Shown: positions 1 to 7,759 of the stretch, one piece after another
Layout: every line of letters starts with the position of its first letter
Numbering within the stretch: position 1 is the first letter of the stretch
From: Vibrio barjaei
GTDB lineage: Bacteria > Pseudomonadota > Gammaproteobacteria > Enterobacterales > Vibrionaceae
Assembly (NCBI RefSeq): GCF_001639065.2
Contig: NZ_LQXO02000013.1
Coordinates: 62,001 to 126,000 of the forward strand
DNA: 64,000 bases
Direction of reading: 5' to 3'
The notes under the pieces: model-generated
The model's database searches: none
Told to the model about the DNA's origin: nothing
Seen by the model: the letters and a program-made list of their open reading frames with translations, nothing else
Made by a program: the position numbers and the translations under genes

Positions 1-1234
1 CTTGAGTGACTTTGGAGATGGTTTCATCTCGCCATTTGGCATTCTTGAATTTATTCGTGAATTCGCCAAAGGCTTGAGTTGCTTTTTCCATGATAGGGGC
101 GAGGGCAGCATACTTGATTGACTTGATGCTTTCTTGAATACGTTGTAAAGCATCATTGTAGGCTTCTGCTTTTGCTGCATCTTCCGCGTTAGCACCACCT
201 CCTAGATCTGCTAGCTCTTTACGGGCTTTGGTCAACCCATCAGTTCCTTCTCGGAGCAAGAGCAACATTTTTCGTCCATCTTGACCAAAAGCCGCATCAG
301 CAAAAGCCATTTGCTCTTGAGCTGTTTCTAACTTGGAGAATGACTGCAATAGCTGCTCATAGGCTTGCTGAGTATCTTTCGCGCCTTTTAAGTCAGCGAA
401 AGCGCTGTTACCGCTCTTTTTAAGGTACGAGCCAAGAATACCACTTCCTGTCTGCTGTAGTACGCCCAGACGCTTAGTAAAGCGTGTTAAGGCCGATGAC
501 ATAGTGTCTTCGTCAACACCTGCATGCGAGGCTTGTTTACGCATAGCTTGCAGTTCACTAATGGAAATCTTCAGAGTGGCAGATTTTTTCGCAAGAGCGT
601 CCATTTCTGCTGCTGCACTGTTCAATTCAGTTACTAAGCCAGCAATACTCAAACCACCTAGCAAAGCAGCTCCTTTTCCTGCTACTGCTCCACCGACTTT
701 AGGTAGCTTTATTTTTCCATTGAGCTTTTGCATCGGTTTCATGATGCCTTGTAGTTTCGAGTACTTCTTTTGTAGTGAGGTGATCTCTCTGCCATGTTCT
801 TTGTAACTCTTATTCAAGCGTTCATATTCGCTATCGAGCTTGTACACAGAAACACCAGACTTTTTGAGGCTCTTACGTAAGCCCATTAATCCAGTTTGAT
901 ATTGTTTTTGCTCAGTGTTGAGTTTGCTCAACTTTTCTTGCTGCTTGGCTATTCTTGCCGTAAGGGCGGCACTCGGTGCCTGAAGTTGTTTTGCTTTCTT
1001 TTGCAGTTTATCTAGCTGCTCTTGTTCTGCTTTCAGAGCGAGTATATTTTTCTGCTTGGCCTTCTTAATGTCGTTAAAGCGATCAATCATAGCCATAGCA
1101 CTAGAGTCGTCAGCTTGAGCTTTTTGCACCTTTTTGATTTGTTTTGCATAGCGGTCTGATTCGCTGCTCATACCTTTTAGGATAGGCTTGGTCTTATCTT
1201 TCATGCCCATCACGATAGAGAGATTCATCTTCAT
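1..1234 (-). CDS. phage tail tape measure protein (N-terminal part; runs off the window)
   Basis: Reads on the minus strand from ATG at 1234, preceded by an AAGGA ribosome site, and stays open to the window edge, so about 411 N-terminal residues are present. The N-terminal third is Lys/Gln/Glu-rich and coiled-coil-like. A Gly/Ala-rich stretch (VGGAVAGKGAALLGG) follows, then helical sequence typical of TP901-type tape measures. In the virion the family sets tail length and fills the tail tube. It follows the tail chaperone gene, the usual order in myophages. The C-terminus and the next gene lie outside the window. Confidence 0.88.
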   Translation of the reverse strand, partial: MKMNLSIVMGMKDKTKPILKGMSSESDRYAKQIKKVQKAQADDSSAMAMIDRFNDIKKAKQKNILALKAEQEQLDKLQKKAKQLQAPSAALTARIAKQQEKLSKLNTEQKQYQTGLMGLRKSLKKSGVSVYKLDSEYERLNKSYKEHGREITSLQKKYSKLQGIMKPMQKLNGKIKLPKVGGAVAGKGAALLGGLSIAGLVTELNSAAAEMDALAKKSATLKISISELQAMRKQASHAGVDEDTMSSALTRFTKRLGVLQQTGSGILGSYLKKSGNSAFADLKGAKDTQQAYEQLLQSFSKLETAQEQMAFADAAFGQDGRKMLLLLREGTDGLTKARKELADLGGGANAEDAAKAEAYNDALQRIQESIKSIKYAALAPIMEKATQAFGEFTNKFKNAKWRDETISKVTQ

Positions 1235-1264
1235 AGATATCCTTCCCAAAATAAAAAAGAGAGC

Positions 1265-1432
1265 TTATTCGCTCTCTTCTTGTTCAGTTCTTTGTCGTGC
1301 TTTTTCGCGGAACAACAATAGATCTTCGTAGCTGAGTTTGTCTATTTCGCTAGGTTGCCAGTGGAACACTGCACCAAGATCTGCGTAATAGTCTTCTACG
1401 TGCTCTATTAGTGTTCCACATCCACGAAAAAA
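1265..1432 (-). other. -1 frameshift site and E' extension of the tail chaperone (P2 GpE domain)
   Basis: After slippage at TTTTTTC (1432-1426) the -1 frame is open for 53 more codons, to TAA at 1267-1265. The new residues include AVFHWQPSEI and YEDLLLFREKA, the FHW and WREKA-like hallmarks of the small P2 GpE domain. No ATG starts this frame, so the domain is reachable only by frameshifting. The fused product would be about 143 residues. The same strategy is established for P2 E+E' and lambda gpG/GT. Confidence 0.85.
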
Positions 1433-1695
1433 GAGGCGATTGTTGTCAGAATTGGTGCCCAGTTCTCAACAGGCATATTAATAGCGTCGCGCTCAGTGAG
1501 ATTAGATATCCGAGGTAGTAGTACTTGGCCTGCTTCAAAACGCATATCACACACATCAACAAGACTAAGGCCACGAAGGTTGCCTGAGTTTGGTTTTTGG
1601 ATATCGAGCGTTTTGATTTCATTTCCATCTATTACAATCGGTACAACCAACTCTACAGGCTCAATAATTGATTGGTTCTTAATTGGGGCTGTCAT
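1408..1695 (-). CDS. tail assembly chaperone, short form (Mu gp41 / P2 gpE type)
   Basis: A 95-residue protein that begins 17 bases inside the end of the preceding gene. Its size, composition and place between tube and tape measure fit the tail assembly chaperone family (Phage_TAC, Mu gp41). These proteins coat the tape measure during tail assembly and are not in the finished particle. The 3' end contains a T TTT TTC heptamer in the correct phase, at 1432-1426. It should let a fraction of ribosomes slip back one base and make a longer form; see the extension feature. Confidence 0.85.
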   Translation of the reverse strand: MTAPIKNQSIIEPVELVVPIVIDGNEIKTLDIQKPNSGNLRGLSLVDVCDMRFEAGQVLLPRISNLTERDAINMPVENWAPILTTIASFFVDVEH

Positions 1696-2380
1696 AGCCT
1701 AGCTCCTCTTTTAAATCATTCAGCTTGGTCTTGCGACCGCCTTTACGTGGGTCAAGCTTCATTACTTGTTCAAATAGATCATGAGCTTCTTTTTTCTCGC
1801 CAGCGTCAAAGTGCCAATCACCGACTAGGCGGAACATTTTCACTTTTAGTGGCGCATTAGTTGTGAGCTGTCCAGAGCGAAGGTCTCTGACGGCATTGAT
1901 TAAATACTCTCGCTTAAACTCTTTTTTCTTCTGAACAGCTTTGTGTGAGTATGTGAAAACAAGATCACAAAACGCGGTATGTCCGTTGGTTCGCCATGTC
2001 ATAGGAGGCTCTAAACCACCTTCGATAGCTAAGCGGAAATCATCATAGACTTCTTCAAATCGACCTAAATCGACTTGCCACAAGTAGAACCACCACATTA
2101 CTTCAAGGTTGTGGTAGTTGCCTTTATGGGTTTCAAGCAGCTTCTCTACCAGTGGGCGGTATTTTTTCACCAGCTCTTCTTTGTAAGGGTCTTTCTCTTT
2201 AGAGCCTGACAAGCTTTTTAAGAAGCCTAAGTCATTCTTCAAAGCCGTTTGAGTTTCTTCCCAGGGCTTATCAACAAAAGCCGGGCGAGTAGAAGTGCTC
2301 GCCTCTGGTCGCTGAGTTTGCTTTGGTTGTTGCTGCGTTGCCTGTAAATGGTGCTTTCTCTTCATGAGGATAGATAGCAT
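1679..2380 (-). CDS. M: terminase small subunit, P2 gpM family, displaced into the tail operon
   Basis: A 233-residue protein with a good AAGGAG site eight bases before ATG 2380. A charged, Gln-rich N-terminus is followed by the P2 gpM pattern: MWWFYLWQVDLGRFEEVYD, then a helical region, then HDLFEQVMKLDPRKGGRK near the C-terminus, matching the tetratricopeptide-like end of gpM. The family recognises cos and works with the large terminase in DNA packaging and cutting. In P2 the gene lies between N and L. Here it lies between tail tube and tail chaperone genes, so it has moved. The assignment is by motif and length only. Confidence 0.78.
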   Translation of the reverse strand: MLSILMKRKHHLQATQQQPKQTQRPEASTSTRPAFVDKPWEETQTALKNDLGFLKSLSGSKEKDPYKEELVKKYRPLVEKLLETHKGNYHNLEVMWWFYLWQVDLGRFEEVYDDFRLAIEGGLEPPMTWRTNGHTAFCDLVFTYSHKAVQKKKEFKREYLINAVRDLRSGQLTTNAPLKVKMFRLVGDWHFDAGEKKEAHDLFEQVMKLDPRKGGRKTKLNDLKEELGYDSPN

Positions 2381-2391
2381 GAGGTTACTCC

Positions 2392-2757
2392 TTACTGTGG
2401 TATCAGCTCAGTGCCGTTAAGTAAGATTTCAAGCTGACCGTCTTTCACATTCAGAGTAAGAGGATCAACCGTCCATGCATCTTTCAAGGTGTAGGTCTTG
2501 CCACTGTTGGTTTCCAAGGTGACATTCTCACCTACGAAGTTTGCGATCGCTTCCTCATCTGTAGTTTTAGCGTGAACGATGGTTGCCTTGATAAATGGAG
2601 CATCAGAGTACTCTTCGGTAAAACCTAATGGACCATCATCACCCATGACGGCTTCACGCTTTAGGTTACCAAAGCCAATTTCAGCACCTTCCTTTAATGG
2701 CAGGCGACCTAACGAACCAGCGTTAAGGACTGCACGGCTAGTAATTTTCGTTGACAT
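2392..2757 (-). CDS. phage tail tube protein (Mu gpM type)
   Basis: A 121-residue, beta-rich protein directly after the sheath gene (3-base gap). It contains the N-terminal AGSLGRLPLKEGAEIGFGN and a middle segment with TNSGKTYTLKDAW. Size and order fit the Mu-type tail tube protein family (gp40), which stacks as hexamers inside the contractile sheath. It is not P2 FII, which is longer. It belongs to the leftward late operon that starts at the scaffold gene. Confidence 0.85.
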   Translation of the reverse strand: MSTKITSRAVLNAGSLGRLPLKEGAEIGFGNLKREAVMGDDGPLGFTEEYSDAPFIKATIVHAKTTDEEAIANFVGENVTLETNSGKTYTLKDAWTVDPLTLNVKDGQLEILLNGTELIPQ

Positions 2758-2760
2758 AAG

Positions 2761-3906
2761 TTACTTCCTAAATTGAACCTTACCTGCGGTAATGATTAAA
2801 CCATTCACGAACTGAGGAGAATCTTGGTAGTTCGCACGTTGTTTGTTGGTATCGTCTAGTTCAACGATGAGCGACTTTTTGTAGCCGTCAAAGTCCTGAA
2901 CAATACCGTTGTATTCCAGCTCTCGATACAAGGCGAGCAGCTCGGTTTTGAGCATGCTTGGTGTCACGATGGCCTGACCGGGAGCAAATTTAGTTCCATC
3001 TTTCGCCAGCTTGTGTCGTGCGTATTTGCTGAGAATGCGTGAGCGTTGCTTCTGACGGAAATACATCGCTGTGGCAGGTGTCATCACGTCGAGATAGCTG
3101 TTATCTGCAATACCAGCGGCGTTTTCTGTGTAAGCAGTAATAGGACGCTCAACCATCACTTCTTTTGCTGAGCTAATGGTGAAGGTACTAATACCTTCGT
3201 ATAGCAACATATTGCGCTCTGCAAACGTCCATTCACTTGCAGCCTTTGAGTAAACGCCACTAAGCTTCAACGTTTGCAAAGGTCGGCAAGGGTCGGTAGC
3301 AAGCGAAGGCGCAGTTTGACCAACCCAAGCACCAATTGCAGCCGCATCACTGAGTTCATTGTTTGCTGAATCACAGAATTGATTGATAGGCATGAAGCTA
3401 ATCAACGAGCAATTACTCACAGGGGCGAAGGTGATTAGTTCTGCGTGTGTGCCTTTTTTGGGAATGTAAGCTAAACCGGGGATCTGGTGCATCGCGTCAT
3501 AACGCTCTTCAAGCAACTCACCTAACTCTCGAATGGTGGTTTCATCATTGAGTGAGCACATGATGTGGTTATATTGAACATCCCCCAAAGCGGCTAGAGC
3601 ACTAGTGATATCACCAGCGTCAACACTGACTGCGAAGATAGGCATAATTTCATCTTGTTTGCGGAAGTACTCCACCATCTCCACAATTTCAGAGGTTGCG
3701 CCATCTTTGCCGAAGTTCTCTGCGGCAATGGTTTCGTCCATACACAAAGTCACGGTATTTGGCCCAACTTTGGCACCTTCAATCGCATTACCAATGGCTA
3801 AGATGATCTGTTGTTCTTCTGCACTGTTCGCTAGGCTATTATCGATCTCAATAAAACAACCTGGTACGCGAATATTGCTAGGAATTTCGTTGAAGCTAAT
3901 ACTCAT
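2761..3906 (-). CDS. contractile tail sheath protein (Mu gpL type)
   Basis: A 381-residue protein beginning MSISFNEIPSNIRVPGCFIEID, the usual opening of Mu-like sheath proteins. It has the conserved segments TDPCRPLQTLKL and AIVTPSMLKTELL in the second half. The family polymerises around the tail tube and contracts on infection. The length is somewhat below Mu gpL (about 495), so part of the outer domain may be absent. The start overlaps the last base of the DUF2635 gene (ATGA arrangement), which implies translational coupling. Confidence 0.88.
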   Translation of the reverse strand: MSISFNEIPSNIRVPGCFIEIDNSLANSAEEQQIILAIGNAIEGAKVGPNTVTLCMDETIAAENFGKDGATSEIVEMVEYFRKQDEIMPIFAVSVDAGDITSALAALGDVQYNHIMCSLNDETTIRELGELLEERYDAMHQIPGLAYIPKKGTHAELITFAPVSNCSLISFMPINQFCDSANNELSDAAAIGAWVGQTAPSLATDPCRPLQTLKLSGVYSKAASEWTFAERNMLLYEGISTFTISSAKEVMVERPITAYTENAAGIADNSYLDVMTPATAMYFRQKQRSRILSKYARHKLAKDGTKFAPGQAIVTPSMLKTELLALYRELEYNGIVQDFDGYKKSLIVELDDTNKQRANYQDSPQFVNGLIITAGKVQFRK

Positions 3907-4109
3907 TATTTAGCATCCTTCTTGGTGGTTGTTTGTTTTGTCGAAGTGTCAAGAACCGTGCAGTCACCATCGTTGACGCGACGTAGCCAATAGGTGTTAC
4001 GAGGTTTGCTTTCACCTGAAGTTTTTAAGGGCTCAAGCGTTTTAGGGTCTTTTACAGTGACGCCTTCTTTGGGCTTGATTGTGAATGTTAGTACTTTGGT
4101 TTTTTCCAT
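3906..4109 (-). CDS. DUF2635 small tail-module protein (Mu gp38-like)
   Basis: A 67-residue protein. ATG at 4109 overlaps the stop of the preceding gene as TAATG and has a GAGG site upstream. The sequence KPKEGVTVKDPKTLEPL followed by RNTYWLRRVNDGDCTV matches the DUF2635 pattern (P..G..V.DP..L, YWLRR..DGD). In Mu-like phages this gene always stands directly before the sheath gene. Its role is unknown, and it marks where the Mu-type tail module joins the P2-type head module. Confidence 0.82.
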   Translation of the reverse strand: MEKTKVLTFTIKPKEGVTVKDPKTLEPLKTSGESKPRNTYWLRRVNDGDCTVLDTSTKQTTTKKDAK

Positions 4110-4648
4110 TACGCTGCATCCTCTAGTGCAAAGTATTCCGCTGCCATTGCTAGTAGCTCTCGCTCTAGAGCTGGCGTCCAACCAATGAAGGTTCGCTTTG
4201 GCATCGTGTAATTTCGTTTAGTCAGTGTGCCGCCTTTCCAGCGACCAACCTTGCTATCAAAAAAGCCGTTTACTCGAGTAGTAAATGACACCTGTGACCC
4301 TTCGTTGTGCTCGCGTCCAATATCGCCAGCCACTCCTTTAATCCCGACTTCAAAATTGTCTTCAGTCACAATGGTTCGCATTGAGCGACCAAACCCTAAC
4401 AGCATGTTTTTGTTGTTGGCGGTATGGGCGCCTTCCAAACCTTCCCTAATTTTGACTTTCTTCCTTCGCGTTCGACTTTGGTATGGGTTGTTATCAATAT
4501 CTCGCTGAGCTCTTATCTGGGCTCGAAAGAATTGCCGTGTGCGATTCGCCATTCGTCTGTTCAGGTCGAATTTTTTAGATGCAGTGAGCACTAAGCCCTC
4601 AACAACTTGAGTTAACTGTTCGGGCGTTTTTAGTGTGAGTTCTGACAT
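4109..4648 (-). CDS. S: phage virion morphogenesis / tail completion protein (P2 gpS)
   Basis: A 179-residue basic protein with RRMANRTRQFFRAQIRAQRD followed by NPYQSRTRRKK, the region where P2 gpS family members read R...I..Q..PDG..Y.PR. P2 gpS is needed to finish the tail and join it to the head. It overlaps the preceding gene by 19 bases and the following gene by one base. It is part of the leftward late operon. Confidence 0.82.
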   Translation of the reverse strand: MSELTLKTPEQLTQVVEGLVLTASKKFDLNRRMANRTRQFFRAQIRAQRDIDNNPYQSRTRRKKVKIREGLEGAHTANNKNMLLGFGRSMRTIVTEDNFEVGIKGVAGDIGREHNEGSQVSFTTRVNGFFDSKVGRWKGGTLTKRNYTMPKRTFIGWTPALERELLAMAAEYFALEDAA

Positions 4649-5109
4649 GGCAAGTCATTCTCGTGACCAACAAAGTGAACCAGTTCACCTAACTCATCTT
4701 CATCAACTGCGGCTTCAAACTGGTTATCACATCGGTATAGATCACCGGCTTGTTTCCAATCGCCTTGTTCATCTTTGATCAGGTTGTATTCTTCTCGAAT
4801 ATCGAGCTTTAGCTTTATGTCGTAATGTCCTTTGTCTAGACGTTCGACAGCAAATGTCGGCATGGTTAAACCTTTCTCGCTTCGGTGTTGGTCATACTTG
4901 TTTAGCCAACTGACAATGTGCATAAACAAATTGTCTGGGTTGAGAGAGGCATTTTGTACAAAGATAATGGCGGTATACTCGACTTCAAACCCGTCAATTT
5001 CATCGCCTTGAGTGCAAAAAATAGCGCCGTCTTCAGCCCATGAATCAAAGCTTTTTGCATCAACAATATGCGTCTTGAACAGGTCGGTTAGATTTTGCAA
5101 CGCTTTCAT
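4630..5109 (-). CDS. R: tail completion protein (P2 gpR)
   Basis: A 159-residue acidic protein. The start is placed at ATG 5109, which overlaps the TGA of the L gene (TGATG) and has GAGGG just upstream; a GTG three bases earlier is possible. The layout YTAIIFVQNASLNPDNLF, then SWLNKYD, then DIKLKLDIREEYNL follows the P2 gpR family pattern that ends in a conserved L-x-E-R-like motif. It is a minor tail terminator protein joining tail and head. Confidence 0.8.
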   Translation of the reverse strand: MKALQNLTDLFKTHIVDAKSFDSWAEDGAIFCTQGDEIDGFEVEYTAIIFVQNASLNPDNLFMHIVSWLNKYDQHRSEKGLTMPTFAVERLDKGHYDIKLKLDIREEYNLIKDEQGDWKQAGDLYRCDNQFEAAVDEDELGELVHFVGHENDLPCQNSH

Positions 5110-5561
5110 CACACCCTCTCAAAGCGGTAGGTTTCTTCGCCATGAATGAGCATGTCTACCGCTTGGCGGTACTGGACTTCACATTCTTCTTTCTTGTCTT
5201 TTAGGGCCTCTTGCCTTTCTGCCGCGTCTTTGGTGGCATCTCCGCTCATTTGTGTGCTGATTAGCTGTGCGGCGGTAAGCGCAAACACGGCTTGCTTGTA
5301 GAGCGTCTCGCCTGACTCTTCATCCTCAAACCGTGCTTGCGACAAATCGGCTAAGTTAGCAAAAGGTTCTAAGGTGTCTTTTAGCTCTGAATGAACTTTC
5401 ACACGCGATACTTTTGCGTGGTGCAGAATGCCTGCCTCTGTCTCATTGCTTTGGAAATGGAACAGAGACTGAAACTCTGAAATTTTTAGCGCTGGATATT
5501 TGCCAAAAGCAGGTAGCTCAGAGTTGTATATCTCGTTTTTGTTTCCGACATAATCAGCCAT
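5109..5561 (-). CDS. L: head completion/stabilisation protein (P2 gpL)
   Basis: A 150-residue protein. The C-terminal half, YKQAVFALTAAQLI then a stretch with DATKDA and a final conserved RQAVDMLIHG, matches the gpL family scheme (lYrrAVyalAkAdL, DaT, aIrdilG). In P2, gpL closes the filled capsid and forms part of the head-tail connector. The gene normally between capsid and L, small terminase M, is not here; a 112-base gap with a hairpin takes its place. Confidence 0.82.
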   Translation of the reverse strand: MADYVGNKNEIYNSELPAFGKYPALKISEFQSLFHFQSNETEAGILHHAKVSRVKVHSELKDTLEPFANLADLSQARFEDEESGETLYKQAVFALTAAQLISTQMSGDATKDAAERQEALKDKKEECEVQYRQAVDMLIHGEETYRFERV

Positions 5562-5588
5562 GACTCAACCTTATTCATTGGGTAGGGG

Positions 5589-5655
5589 ATGCAGGCAGCA
5601 CTCGCGATTATCATTGAGTACATAAGTACACATGAAGCGGCGAGAGAGCCTGCAT
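5589..5655 (-). repeat. inverted repeat in the N-L gap, at the usual position of gene M
   Basis: The arms 5589-5605 (ATGCAGGC...CTCGC) and 5640-5655 (GCGAG...GCCTGCAT) pair over about 13 bases with a small bulge and enclose about 34 bases. The structure lies in the mRNA between capsid and L genes. It could limit read-through from capsid, could mark processing, or could be a scar where M was removed. The sequence does not decide between these. Confidence 0.6.
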
Positions 5656-5673
5656 TTGTGGGGTGTTAGTTAA

Positions 5674-6738
5674 TTAGTGCCAAGCGCCTTTGATCCACAG
5701 TTTCACATTCTTGAATTCCATTGCAGCGGCCTTACCTTTTTCTTCAAGAACGTAAGCCATGTTCATAGACTCAAAGTTCTCAATCTGGTCTTTCTCATCG
5801 TTCTTTTTACCTGTAGAACGGCGCACAGAACCTTCTTGAATGTAGATAGACAAGTTATCGTAGCTAGTGACCATGATGCCTGTAGAAGGGAATCCCGGTA
5901 CTTTTACCGCAGGTAGGCCACCATAAGTGCCGATAACTTGCATTTCTTGAATTTTGCCTTTCTCGCTAGGCGTATTGCCGTGCGCTTCGTAGAACTTAGC
6001 CTTATCGTAAGCAAGCAAATCAGAGCCGATAATTGCGACTAGGTTGCCATCGTTCTCACACGCATCGTGTAGAAGATTCTTGGTTTCAAGTACGGCTAGG
6101 TCTAAGTTGATAAAATCGCCTTTCTCTTTACCAGCAGAACCGTCACCACCTTCACCGATACGAATCACATTTGAACCATCAACCACTTCAGAAATCAGAC
6201 GCTCTGAGTTGTGGTCGCGCATTGCTTGATACCAGCCTTTGTTTACATCTTCACCGTTAGGGTTGGCGTTTGCATCGGTATTGGCGGCTACTGTTTCGCC
6301 ATACCAACCGATAGTAATTTTGTTGGCATCGATCTGCTCTCGGGTTGCTTTACTTAGCAGTGTGTTGAAGTTTTTATGATGCGCCCATGCGTCAAGCTTT
6401 GCGTAGCGAACCGCAGTGTCGAAGTTGGTTTGTTCACACATGTAAGGCATTGCCCCCATGCTTGAGTGATCTTTAGGTGTACGCTTACCTTCGCCAGAAG
6501 TGTCGGTGCGGCTGGCGATCATGCCTGTAACACCAAGGCCGATTGATTCACCTTTCTGATTTTTCACTGAGATGACGTTGATTTTCTTCAAGAACCAGTT
6601 GCTTTCGCGAATGGCTGCGATGATTTTTTGTGTACCACTTGGGCTTACATTAAACTTCTCTGTTGCGTCATCAGTGTCGTTTTGTGCTGCTACCGCTTTT
6701 ACGTAAGCGCTAAGTTTTTCTTTGGTATGTTTTTGCAT
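5674..6738 (-). CDS. N: major capsid protein (P2 gpN)
   Basis: A 354-residue protein, the usual length for gpN (357 in P2). It opens MQKHTKEKLSAYVKAVAAQN and carries the family segments GWYGETVAANTD, NKGWYQAMRDH and LVAIIGSDLLA. It builds the icosahedral shell after cleavage by the O protease. An AGGTAACACA site precedes ATG 6738. The gene follows the scaffold gene by 46 bases in the same operon. Confidence 0.93.
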   Translation of the reverse strand: MQKHTKEKLSAYVKAVAAQNDTDDATEKFNVSPSGTQKIIAAIRESNWFLKKINVISVKNQKGESIGLGVTGMIASRTDTSGEGKRTPKDHSSMGAMPYMCEQTNFDTAVRYAKLDAWAHHKNFNTLLSKATREQIDANKITIGWYGETVAANTDANANPNGEDVNKGWYQAMRDHNSERLISEVVDGSNVIRIGEGGDGSAGKEKGDFINLDLAVLETKNLLHDACENDGNLVAIIGSDLLAYDKAKFYEAHGNTPSEKGKIQEMQVIGTYGGLPAVKVPGFPSTGIMVTSYDNLSIYIQEGSVRRSTGKKNDEKDQIENFESMNMAYVLEEKGKAAAMEFKNVKLWIKGAWH

Positions 6739-6784
6739 TGTGTTACCTAATTCAATTCGTTGTTGGTTTGGATAGAATCAGTGC

Positions 6785-7630
6785 TTACAAGTACGCGTCT
6801 TCTTCGCCGCCTGAACCTGCTGGGTTGCGTTCATCTTCATCAGTCAGCTTGCTTAACTTCTCAAGTTGACTGGACAGTTTCTCGACTTGACCAGAAAGCT
6901 CGGTTACTTGGCCTTTTAGTTCAGTAACTTCTTTGTTTTCTTCTTGGTCAGCTTTACCTTCTTCAGGTGTTTCTGTTTGCTTGCTTTGGGCGGATAGCTG
7001 GGTCACCAATTGACCTAGTTGGCTATTAAGCCCTTTGTTCTGCTCAATGCTTTGCTCAAGCAGCTCTTCGGTTTTTTTGCTCATTTCGTCGGGTTCCTGT
7101 TTTTGTGAGAGCTGCTCAGAATAGCCTTCGCCTTTGAGCCAGCTTTTGAATTGTTTGAATAGACCTTGCTCTGATTGTTCGGGGTTTTGCCCAGAAAGAG
7201 TGGAAAGATTGACTGTCTGCCCCGTTGAGACGTAGGTCTTATCCGCAGATTTATTAGATAACTGAATCTGTGTTGTACCCAGTGACGCGGGGTTGTCAGT
7301 AAGTGCGAGGCCCGTTAGATAGGCTTTTCCGGTTTCACCAAAATCTTCTTGGTATTCAACTGAGGTGTGGAGTAATTGGCCGTTCTCGACAGTGCGAAGT
7401 AACATTGAATTGGGTTTGATTACTGCCCATAGCTCATCGTTGCGCTTTTCAGCTGACAGCACTGAGCCGTACTTCCAACTCCATTGAAAGTGTTCTTCAT
7501 TAATTAAGGCGTTGTACTTCTTCGGATCATAAGTGTCAGCGATATCGTCAATAACCTGTTGAGGTACATTACGTCCGTCTACCGTTGGCCCCGCCTTTAA
7601 AATGCAAATTGGCTCAGACTTGAACATCAT
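6785..7630 (-). CDS. O: capsid scaffold and maturation protease (P2 gpO)
   Basis: A 281-residue protein with the N-terminal protease and C-terminal scaffold plan of gpO. The catalytic residues can be placed by alignment to the known P2 triad: Asp18 in TVDGR, His47 in NEEHFQW and Ser90 in LLHTSVEY. The conserved LTGLALTDNPASLGT follows. Residues 170-260 are Gln/Glu/Lys-rich helical scaffold with SGQVEKLSSQLEKL coiled-coil repeats. ATG 7630 and ATG 7627 are both possible; AGGAG lies upstream. It is the first gene of the leftward late operon, divergent from the terminase. Confidence 0.93.
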   Translation of the reverse strand: MMFKSEPICILKAGPTVDGRNVPQQVIDDIADTYDPKKYNALINEEHFQWSWKYGSVLSAEKRNDELWAVIKPNSMLLRTVENGQLLHTSVEYQEDFGETGKAYLTGLALTDNPASLGTTQIQLSNKSADKTYVSTGQTVNLSTLSGQNPEQSEQGLFKQFKSWLKGEGYSEQLSQKQEPDEMSKKTEELLEQSIEQNKGLNSQLGQLVTQLSAQSKQTETPEEGKADQEENKEVTELKGQVTELSGQVEKLSSQLEKLSKLTDEDERNPAGSGGEEDAYL

Positions 7631-7759
7631 TTCTCTCCTAAATTCGATGATTCCAATCTAACCAATGCCTTTGTCTTTTTGTATTTGTGCTGTTTCTAAA
7701 TGGTGAATATAGAAAGCGCACAAGCTGAGTAATTTAGGGGGCTATAGCACTATGCCAAC
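7631..7759. promoter_or_regulatory. divergent late promoter region between O and P
   Basis: 129 bases separate the start codons of the scaffold (left) and terminase (right) genes. In P2 the matching gap holds two late promoters activated by Ogr. I looked for the TGT-N12-ACA Ogr box and found no convincing copy, so activation by the prophage Ogr is inferred from position only. Confidence 0.5.

Noticed and set aside
7631-7759. Ogr binding box between O and P
   Set aside because: No TGT-N12-ACA pair with proper spacing was found.
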